Shown piece by piece: positions 1 through 5,113 of a stretch of 5,113 nucleotides of DNA. Both the position numbers and the translations under genes were made by a program. The DNA comes from Gemmatimonadota bacterium (GTDB taxonomy: Bacteria > Gemmatimonadota > Gemmatimonadetes > Gemmatimonadales > GWC2-71-9). The DNA is taken from contig QHTW01000271.1 of assembly GCA_003220955.1 (NCBI GenBank), positions 481 through 5,593 on the forward strand. The letters are read 5' to 3'. Position 1 is the stretch's first letter; every line of letters begins with the position of its first letter. A model generated the notes under the pieces. The model was given only the letters and a program-made list of their open reading frames with translations. It ran no database searches and was not told where the DNA came from.

Positions 1-105
1 CCGCTTGACCATCGCGTAGAGCGCGGGAAAAATCATCGTGTGGGCGAGGTCACCCGTCAGGCCGAACAATACCAGCGCATCGGACGCGGCCGAACGGTCA
101 GTCAT
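1..105 (-). CDS. zwf: Glucose-6-phosphate 1-dehydrogenase, N-terminal fragment
   Basis: Only the first 35 codons are in the window; the rest lies beyond the left edge. The visible peptide contains LVLFGLTGDLA (residues 11-21) followed by IFPALYAM (25-32). This is the NADP-binding beta-alpha-beta start of glucose-6-phosphate dehydrogenase (GxTGDLA, then a PALY helix). The enzyme oxidises glucose-6-phosphate to 6-phosphogluconolactone with NADP+ in the cytoplasm, the entry step of the oxidative pentose phosphate pathway. The start is the ATG at 105-103, which overlaps the pgm stop as ATGA. No clear Shine-Dalgarno precedes it, so initiation probably depends on ribosomes finishing pgm. The product of this gene is the substrate of pgl, two genes upstream, and its substrate is made by pgm. 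The family call rests on a short but very characteristic stretch; catalytic residues cannot be inspected. Confidence 0.88.
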   Translation of the reverse strand, partial: MTDRSAASDALVLFGLTGDLAHTMIFPALYAMVKR

Positions 106-1745
106 CCGGCGAGGGCGCGGTCGACAATCACCTGCGCCTCCTGCACGATGCGGTTCAACTGTTCCCTCCCCCGGAAGCTCTCGGCGTAAATCTTGTAAAG
201 ATCTTCAGTTCCCGATGGCCGAGCGGCGAACCACCCGGTCGCGGCGCTGACCTTCACGCCCCCGATTGGTGCGTGGTTGGCCGGAGCTTCGTTGATGATG
301 CTCTGGACCTTTTCCCCGGCGAGCTCTGCGCACTGCACCTGGCCGGGTGAGAGCGCCGCGAGCCGCCGCTTTTGTGCCGGAGTCGCGGGCGCCTCGACCC
401 GATCGTACGCCGGCGCGCCGAACTCGCCCGTCAATTCACCGTAGAGCTCTCCCGGGTCGCGGCCGGCCCGCGCCATGATCTCGGCCGCGAGCAGTGCCAG
501 CACGATGCCATCCTTGTCCGTGGTCCACGCGGTTCCGTCGCGGCGCAGCAACGTCGCCCCGGCGCTCTCTTCCCCGCAAAAGCCGAGGGACCCGTCGCCG
601 AGGCCTCCGACGAACCACTTGAAGCCGACCGGAACCTCGTGGAGCGGCCGGCCCAGCTTCGCACTCACCCGATCGATCATGCCGCTGCTCACGACGGTCT
701 TCCCGACCCCGGCGTTCGTGCTCCACTGCGGCCGGTGCGGGAAGAGATGATGGATGGCGACGGCGAGATAGTGATTGGGTGGCAGCAGCCCCGTACTCCG
801 CGTGACGACCCCATGGCGATCGTGATCGGTATCGCAGGCGAAGGCGATGTCGAAGCGGTCCCTCAGGCCGATCAGCCGCTGCATCGCATAGGACGACGAT
901 GGGTCCATCCGGATGCGGCCGTCCCAATCCACCGACATGAACCGGAACGTCTCATCCACGACATCGCTCACGAGCGTCAGATCGAGCTGGTAGCGCTCCG
1001 CGATGGGAGCCCAATAGTCGACGCCGGCCCCGCCGAGCGGGTCCACGCCCAGGCGCAGCCCCGCGCCGTGGATTGCTTCCATATCGATGACATTCCCCAG
1101 ATCACGCACGTACGCGTTCAGATAGTCGTGCCGGTGCGTCGTGGCAGCACGCAGCGCCTTCTCGTATGGGATGCGTTTCACGCCTTCGAGGCCGCGCTCC
1201 ATCAACTCATTCGCCCGGGCTTCAATCCAGCTGGTGACCCCGCTATCGGCTGGTCCCCCAGTGGGGGGGTTGTACTTGAAGCCGCCGTTGTCCGGCGGAT
1301 TGTGCGACGGCGTGACGACGATGCCGTCGGCCAGCCCTGTGCTGCGTCCGCGGTTGTAGCACAAGATGGCGTGCGATACCGCGGGCGTCGGTGTGTAGGC
1401 ATCGTGCTCGGCGAGCATGATGTCGACGCCGTTGGCCGCGAGTACCTCGACAGCGGTGGTGCAAGCCGGCACCGACAGGGCGTGCGTGTCGAAGCCGAGA
1501 AACAGCGGACCGTCGATCCCTTGCTGCCGGCGGTAGCGACAGATGGCCTCGCTGATCGCGAGCACGTGCCATTCGTTGAACGTCTTCTCGAACGACGACC
1601 CGCGATGGCCCGACGTGCCGAAGGCGACGCGCTGGGCAGGCACGGCGGGATCGGGGATCTCGGCGTAGTAGGCCGTGACCAGCTTCGCGACGTCGAGCAA
1701 CATCGCCGGCGGAGGCGGATGACCCGCGAGCGGACTGATCGTCAT
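102..1745 (-). CDS. pgm: Phosphoglucomutase, alpha-D-glucose-specific (E. coli Pgm type)
   Basis: A 547-residue cytoplasmic enzyme that interconverts glucose-1-phosphate and glucose-6-phosphate through a phosphoserine intermediate. It is nearly the same length as E. coli Pgm (546) and resembles it throughout. Landmarks in order: FGTSGHRG at 42-49; phosphoserine loop TPSHNPP at 145-151 with catalytic Ser147; Mg-binding loop DTDHDRHG at 305-312 (Asp305, Asp307, Asp309); VGFKWFVGGL at 373-382; sugar-binding GEESAG at 391-396; and the C-terminal phosphate-binding RPSGTEDLYKIY at 509-520. All key residues are present. The ATG at 1745-1743 is preferred because the N-terminus up to LLDVAKL aligns with the E. 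coli leader; an internal Met at residue 15 is a weaker choice. The start overlaps the pgl stop and the stop overlaps the zwf start, both as ATGA, so coupled translation is likely. The role here is presumably to feed glucose-1-phosphate, for example from glycogen, into the oxidative pentose phosphate pathway. Confidence 0.97.
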   Translation of the reverse strand: MTISPLAGHPPPPAMLLDVAKLVTAYYAEIPDPAVPAQRVAFGTSGHRGSSFEKTFNEWHVLAISEAICRYRRQQGIDGPLFLGFDTHALSVPACTTAVEVLAANGVDIMLAEHDAYTPTPAVSHAILCYNRGRSTGLADGIVVTPSHNPPDNGGFKYNPPTGGPADSGVTSWIEARANELMERGLEGVKRIPYEKALRAATTHRHDYLNAYVRDLGNVIDMEAIHGAGLRLGVDPLGGAGVDYWAPIAERYQLDLTLVSDVVDETFRFMSVDWDGRIRMDPSSSYAMQRLIGLRDRFDIAFACDTDHDRHGVVTRSTGLLPPNHYLAVAIHHLFPHRPQWSTNAGVGKTVVSSGMIDRVSAKLGRPLHEVPVGFKWFVGGLGDGSLGFCGEESAGATLLRRDGTAWTTDKDGIVLALLAAEIMARAGRDPGELYGELTGEFGAPAYDRVEAPATPAQKRRLAALSPGQVQCAELAGEKVQSIINEAPANHAPIGGVKVSAATGWFAARPSGTEDLYKIYAESFRGREQLNRIVQEAQVIVDRALAG

Positions 1746-2413
1746 GGCGTTAGCTCAGCGGCCGCCGCTGCATCCACGCACCAGCGCACTCGGCCATTGG
1801 ACGGGGCGATCGCTTGCGCCGGTAACTCCTGCGGACGGCGGGGACCCTCGATCACTCGGCCGAGAATGCCCGCCTTGGCGCCACCGGAGACGAGGAACAA
1901 GACCTCGGCCGCGGCGTTGATGACCGCCGGTGTCAGGGTGATCCGCCACATGGACCCCGCGCTCGCACGTGCGGCCATCACCCAGCGTGTCTGCTCGTGA
2001 ACGGCGGCGCCCCCGGGGAAGAGCGATGCGGTGTGCCCGTCCTCACCCAGTCCCAAGAGGACGAGGTCGATGCGCGCTCCCGTCGGCGTCTGGAGCAAGG
2101 CCCGCAGCGTCGCTTCGTAGGCTGCCGCGGCAGTCGCAGGATCGTCTTCGCCATGGATGCGGTGCACATTCGCTGCGGGGACCGGTACATGGTCGAGTAG
2201 CGTTTCGCGGGCCATGCGGTAGTTGCTCTCTACATGGTCCGGGGGCACGCACCGTTCGTCCCCCCATAGGACGTGAACTCGGGACCACATCACCTCGGAC
2301 ACGAGAGCCTCCGTGCCCAACCGGAGGTAGGTGCGCGAGGCAATCGCCTCCGCCGCGGCCGCGACGAAACGTGCCGCCACCGCGTCGGCGAGCGCGGCGG
2401 CGCTGGGCAGCAC
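1742..2413 (-). CDS. pgl: 6-phosphogluconolactonase, lacking the SGGxTP loop; start uncertain
   Basis: A 223-residue protein of the glucosamine-6-phosphate isomerase/6-phosphogluconolactonase family (SugI/DevB type). It should hydrolyse 6-phosphogluconolactone to 6-phosphogluconate in the cytoplasm. Visible motifs: VHVLWGDERCVPP at 46-58, SNYRMA at 63-68, GLGEDGHTASLFPG at 121-134 with the expected catalytic His127, RITLTPAVINAA at 157-168 and SGGAKA at 176-181. The N-terminal helix (residues 5-25) is normal. After it, the strand and loop that usually carry SGGxTP, which helps hold the substrate phosphate, are missing: residues 27-43 go almost directly to WSRVHV. The first usable in-frame start is GTG at 2413-2411, without a good ribosome-binding site. 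Family-like sequence (ADLAVLP) continues upstream in the same frame, and a good Shine-Dalgarno sits further up before a GTC codon at 2440-2438, so the natural protein may be about 232 residues. The stop overlaps the pgm ATG. It may be a diverged active enzyme, a decaying gene, or affected by a sequence error. Confidence 0.85.
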   Translation of the reverse strand: MLPSAAALADAVAARFVAAAAEAIASRTYLRLGTEALVSEVMWSRVHVLWGDERCVPPDHVESNYRMARETLLDHVPVPAANVHRIHGEDDPATAAAAYEATLRALLQTPTGARIDLVLLGLGEDGHTASLFPGGAAVHEQTRWVMAARASAGSMWRITLTPAVINAAAEVLFLVSGGAKAGILGRVIEGPRRPQELPAQAIAPSNGRVRWCVDAAAAAELTP

Positions 2414-2445
2414 CGCAAGATCAGCTCGCTGGTGAGCGACGGCCG

Positions 2446-2453
2446 TTTCCTCT
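2446..2453 (-). promoter_or_regulatory. Orphan Shine-Dalgarno upstream of pgl
   Basis: The minus strand reads AGAGGAAA here, inside the 53-base gap between the TPR gene stop and the GTG assigned to pgl. It is the only good ribosome-binding site in the gap. Eight bases downstream of its AGAGG core, in the pgl frame, is a GTC codon (2440-2438), one base away from GTG. The assigned GTG at 2413 is about 35 bases from the core, too far for normal use. The pgl frame is open back to a TAG at 2461-2459. I infer that the ancestral pgl start was at 2440. I see no convincing promoter or terminator in the rest of the gap. Confidence 0.5.
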
Positions 2454-2466
2454 GAGCCCTACAACT

Positions 2467-4014
2467 TCACTGCTTCTTATATCGCCAAGCCGCGATGCTT
2501 GGCCCCGCCGGCTTCAGCTCGAACTGCTGCGCCTGCCCAGGCGGCGTCGGCGCCACTTTCACGGTATCGGTGGCGACCACCTGCCCCTGAAGACTAAGGA
2601 ACTCGAAAACGATGTTGTACGGCTGATTCTGCCGCTCGCGCGTGTTGGTGACCATCACCTTCACGTCGCGCCCGGTATCCGTCGAGTCGAACAGGGTAAT
2701 CGCCACATCCCCCACCAACGTCGAATCGGCAATCTTGTAGTAATACAACGCCGAGTCGATCTGGTGGTTCTGCTGCTGCGCATAGGCCATGATCTTGATC
2801 GACTGGCGGTTCATCGGATCGACGGAAAGCAGCCGGCGCGACATCGCCAGCGCGTTCACGGAGTCGTGCAGTCCCAATGACGTGTTCGCGAGGAAAATCA
2901 ACGTCTCGCGATAGTAGGGATTTATCCTGAGTGCGGCGCTCAGGGCCTGAGCCGCGAGCGTGAATGCTTCCTGCGAGTTCGCGAAGTACGCCTTGGCCAT
3001 CGCCCGGCTCGTGGAATCACACGTCGCGCGAATCCGTGCCAGAGGTGGGGGCGGCCGCTTCGCCCGCGCCGCGCTGCGACAGCTCGCGCCCACCGCGGAT
3101 GTGTCGGGATCCTCCGGCACGCTCTGGGAGATCTCGGCACCGACCCGATAGAGTTGGTAATAGCCCATCGAGTCGCCCCTGCTCACGATCTGCCGGTAGA
3201 TCGTGAACGCACTGTCCTTGTAAGCCGGGTCCTTAGTCGAAAGGTTCATGTAAAGGCTGCCCAACGCGGCCATAATCTCGGGATCGTTGGGATAGATCTT
3301 GAGATACTCCCGATAGGTCGCCTGCGCCTCGGGCAGCTTTTGCAGGCTGTGCTGAATGCGTCCCAAATTGTACAGCGCGTCTTTGCGATCTTGCGCGAAC
3401 TTGGGGTCCGCCGCGGCGACGTCCGCGGCGCGCCGGAAATAGAACAACGCCGAATCGGACTGGCCGGCGTTGTAGAACAGAATGGCGGAGTACTTGAATC
3501 CGGTGGGCTCGTTCGGCAGCAGCGCGTTGGAGCGGCGGAACGAGGCGATCGCGGAGTCGTTGTGGTTCGCCTGCCAGGCGGCGATCCCCGCGTTGAACGC
3601 CGGCACCCACAAGTACCGCCGCCACAGACCGATGTCGACCGCGCACTGCGGCTTGAGCGCCTCCGCATGGCGGAACGCCGAATCGACGCCCTGCGGGTCG
3701 TCGGTCATGACGTAGTAGCGCCCCAGGTAGTACCACGCCGCCGGGTTCTTGTCCTGATCGCCCGTGACGGCCTGCGTCAGCACGCGCTGCGCGTCGGCCA
3801 GATCCTTCTTTCGCTGATCCTCGAATTTCGTCGTGGTCGCGCTCTTCAAGTACATGTAGCCCTGGTTGACCAGAAAATGACCGGGTTTCAGGTCGCATTT
3901 GGGATCCGCCCACCGCCCCGCCTGCTGTTGTTGTTGCTGCTGCTGCTGCTGCGCCGCCAGGCGCACGGCAAGCATACACAACATGAAGACCGAGAGATTG
4001 CGAACCGTTCGCAC
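2467..4014 (-). CDS. Exported tetratricopeptide-repeat protein with poly-Gln tract
   Basis: A 515-residue protein of unknown specific function. The N-terminus is a signal peptide: basic residues, then a hydrophobic stretch around LSVFMLCMLAV, then a likely cleavage near LAAQ at about residue 22. It is followed by ten glutamines (22-31). Most of the rest is helical TPR-like repeats: about 72-121, 140-170 (AIASFRRSNALLPNEP), 171-202 (SALFYFRRAADVAAADP), 211-244 (EAQATYREYLKIYPNDP), and 350-430 (ALSAALRINP, DSALYYYKIAD). Residues 306-338 are an Arg/Pro-rich insertion between cysteines 312 and 332. The last roughly 75 residues look like a beta domain resembling FxLYD-type domains (VMVTNTRE, VFEFLSLQGQVV). 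The four mature cysteines (40, 124, 312, 332) could form disulfides outside the cytoplasm. I chose the GTG at 4014-4012 because AAGGAG lies five bases upstream; a GTG at 4020, overlapping the larC stop as GTGA, would add two residues. Likely a periplasmic or envelope protein-interaction scaffold. Confidence 0.85.
   Translation of the reverse strand: MRTVRNLSVFMLCMLAVRLAAQQQQQQQQQQAGRWADPKCDLKPGHFLVNQGYMYLKSATTTKFEDQRKKDLADAQRVLTQAVTGDQDKNPAAWYYLGRYYVMTDDPQGVDSAFRHAEALKPQCAVDIGLWRRYLWVPAFNAGIAAWQANHNDSAIASFRRSNALLPNEPTGFKYSAILFYNAGQSDSALFYFRRAADVAAADPKFAQDRKDALYNLGRIQHSLQKLPEAQATYREYLKIYPNDPEIMAALGSLYMNLSTKDPAYKDSAFTIYRQIVSRGDSMGYYQLYRVGAEISQSVPEDPDTSAVGASCRSAARAKRPPPPLARIRATCDSTSRAMAKAYFANSQEAFTLAAQALSAALRINPYYRETLIFLANTSLGLHDSVNALAMSRRLLSVDPMNRQSIKIMAYAQQQNHQIDSALYYYKIADSTLVGDVAITLFDSTDTGRDVKVMVTNTRERQNQPYNIVFEFLSLQGQVVATDTVKVAPTPPGQAQQFELKPAGPSIAAWRYKKQ
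3922..3951 (-). repeat. Trinucleotide CAG/CAA repeat encoding ten glutamines
   Basis: On the minus strand there are ten consecutive glutamine codons: five CAG, then three CAA, then two CAG. They lie directly after the predicted signal peptide of the TPR protein. The pure CAG run of five units could change length by replication slippage without breaking the reading frame. The interrupting CAA codons would tend to stabilise it. Confidence 0.95.
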
Positions 4015-4016
4015 GT

Positions 4017-5113
4017 TCACTCCTTGGCTTTAGCGAGAAGAGCCTCGGCGTCGCGCTCGACGGCGCGCGCCACCTCCAGCGGCGGGCGCCCCAATACCTG
4101 CGCCGCCGCCAGCACGTCATCGTATTCTGGCTTCACCCGGAGGTTGCCGCCATCCAGCACTTTCACCCGCACCGCGACGCCGTCCAGCCGCACGGTGAGC
4201 TGATGACGCGGCAGCGTCGCACGCTCGGCGATCCAGCGCCGCACGCCGGCGGTGGTGCTGTGACGGAACAGCTCCGCCGTCACGGCGTCCGCCAGCGTCT
4301 CGGGGGCCATCACCTCCACGCGAAATCCCGAGCGGCCTTTCTTCATTTGCACCTGCCAGGTTTGCACGTCGAGCGCGCCCGCACTCACCAGCGCTTGCCG
4401 CAGCGGCTCCACGTACTCGGGGCTCATGTCATCTACATCCGTGGCGAGTAGCACGACGCGGCCCGCTTCGCTCGCTGTTTCGGCAAGCAGAATGCGGAGT
4501 GCGTTCGGATAGGACTTGGGATCGCGCTGCCCCGCGCCCCAGCCGCTGCTCACCATCCGCCAGCGATCGGGCGGCGCGCCTGCCGAGAGCACTCGCAGCA
4601 GCGCTGCGCCCGTCGGTGTCGTCGCTTCACCCTCCACCTGCGCCGTGGACGTCACCTCGAGTCCTTCCAGCAAGATGGCGGTCGCCGGAGCGGGCACGGG
4701 CAGGCGGCCATGGGCCGATTCCACCCAGCCCTGCCCCACGGCCACGGGAAAGTGATGCACGGCTTCGACCCCGAGCCGTTCAAACCCCTCGATGGCACCG
4801 ACGATGTCCAGTACCGCGTCGACAGCGCCGACTTCGTGCAGATGCACCTTCTCGGGCGCGACACCGTGGACGCGTCCCTCCGCCTCGCCCACGAGGCGAA
4901 ACGCACGTACGGCGCGCTGTTTGACCCAATCGGAGATCGGCGCACGTTCGACCAACTGGAGGAGGTCACCGACGTGGCGGCCGTGAGGCTGCTCGGGGAT
5001 GTCGAATTGCACCTGCCTGCAGGTAATGCCCGCCCGGCGAACATCCCGCACCGTAACGCCGATGTCACCGATACCAAGCCTTGCGGGCAACTCCTCGAGC
5101 CACGAGACGGGGA
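4017..5113 (-). CDS. larC: Nickel-pincer cofactor biosynthesis protein LarC (5'-truncated)
   Basis: LarC (DUF111 family) inserts nickel into pyridinium-3,5-bisthiocarboxylic acid mononucleotide in a CTP-dependent reaction, making the nickel-pincer nucleotide used by lactate racemase LarA and its relatives. The frame is open to the right edge; about 364 residues are visible and roughly 25-30 N-terminal residues, including the usual FSGISGDM region, are probably missing. The reading begins PVSWLEELPARLGI, as expected just after that region, so the TTG at 5090 is not the real start. Motifs in order: VHLHEVGAVDAVLDIVG (about 4798-4848), LPVPAPATAILLEG, TPTGAALL (near 4620), GWGAGQRD, TDVDDMSPE (near 4430), AGALDVQTW, MKKGRSGFRVEV (near 4340), STTAGVRRW and KPEYDDVLAAA (near 4130). 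Both halves of LarC are in one frame, unlike Lactobacillus plantarum, where a programmed frameshift joins LarC1 and LarC2. It lies directly upstream of the TPR gene. larA, larB and larE are not in the window. Confidence 0.95.
   Translation of the reverse strand, partial: PVSWLEELPARLGIGDIGVTVRDVRRAGITCRQVQFDIPEQPHGRHVGDLLQLVERAPISDWVKQRAVRAFRLVGEAEGRVHGVAPEKVHLHEVGAVDAVLDIVGAIEGFERLGVEAVHHFPVAVGQGWVESAHGRLPVPAPATAILLEGLEVTSTAQVEGEATTPTGAALLRVLSAGAPPDRWRMVSSGWGAGQRDPKSYPNALRILLAETASEAGRVVLLATDVDDMSPEYVEPLRQALVSAGALDVQTWQVQMKKGRSGFRVEVMAPETLADAVTAELFRHSTTAGVRRWIAERATLPRHQLTVRLDGVAVRVKVLDGGNLRVKPEYDDVLAAAQVLGRPPLEVARAVERDAEALLAKAKE
4020..4025 (-). promoter_or_regulatory. Shine-Dalgarno of the TPR gene, overlapping the larC stop
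   Basis: The minus strand reads AAGGAG, ending at the first base of GTGA, which contains the larC TGA stop (4019-4017). The spacing to the GTG at 4014 is five bases, within the usual range. The other GTG at 4020 would overlap the site itself. The site therefore decides the start in favour of 4014 and suggests that TPR translation is coupled to termination of larC. Confidence 0.65.

Noticed and set aside
1255..1269. CCCCC-AGT-GGGGG inverted repeat with a run of seven G, possible hairpin or slippage site
   Set aside because: It encodes the conserved NPPTGGPAD segment of phosphoglucomutase, so protein constraint explains it. It sits mid-gene without a following T-run, and there is no sign of phase variation.
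372..2000. A 542-codon open frame on the plus strand opposite pgm and the end of pgl
   Set aside because: It lies antisense to well-supported enzymes and has the Arg/His/Asp/Val-rich composition typical of the mirror frame of GC-rich genes, with no recognisable domain.
1969..2880. A 303-codon plus-strand open frame spanning pgl, the gap and the TPR gene end
   Set aside because: It is very Arg/Pro-rich, lacks motifs and is antisense to two genes, so it is a compositional shadow.
3154..4203. A 349-codon plus-strand open frame opposite the TPR gene, with a poly-Leu run
   Set aside because: The leucine run is only the complement of the CAG/CAA repeat; the remainder is an Arg/Val-rich mirror frame.
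5088..5090. TTG as the start codon of larC
   Set aside because: Conserved LarC-like residues continue upstream in frame to the window edge, so the true start is outside the window.
4017..5113. Programmed frameshift splitting larC into two parts as in Lactobacillus
   Set aside because: Both the N-terminal and C-terminal LarC motifs are in one uninterrupted frame.

Overview
The window is a compact, high-GC bacterial segment in which essentially every base is coding, and all genes run on the minus strand, so transcription goes from the right edge to the left edge. The long leucine/alanine/arginine-rich proteins, the exported TPR protein and the gene mix would fit a Gemmatimonadota-like or similar soil or aquatic lineage. 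That placement is an inference from style, because no marker gene is present.

In transcription order the layout is: (1) larC, 5'-truncated at the right edge, a nickel-inserting enzyme for the nickel-pincer nucleotide cofactor; (2) an exported tetratricopeptide-repeat protein with a ten-glutamine tract just after its signal peptide; (3) a 53-base gap carrying an apparently orphaned Shine-Dalgarno sequence; (4) pgl, 6-phosphogluconolactonase, which lacks the usual SGGxTP phosphate-binding loop and has a doubtful start; (5) pgm, a full-length E. coli-type phosphoglucomutase; (6) zwf, the first 35 codons of glucose-6-phosphate dehydrogenase, running off the left edge.

pgl, pgm and zwf are joined by two ATGA stop/start overlaps, which suggests one translationally coupled unit. 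Together they would turn glucose-1-phosphate (for example from glycogen) into glucose-6-phosphate, then 6-phosphogluconolactone, then 6-phosphogluconate, yielding NADPH. larC and the TPR gene sit immediately upstream on the same strand, with the TPR ribosome-binding site overlapping the larC stop codon. The link between these two and the sugar-phosphate genes is positional only.

I saw no RNA genes, mobile elements, CRISPR arrays, convincing promoters or terminators. The window does not show a clear new system. The most notable points are the altered pgl (missing loop plus displaced start), the glutamine-repeat tract, and an Arg/Pro-rich insertion with a cysteine pair in the TPR protein.
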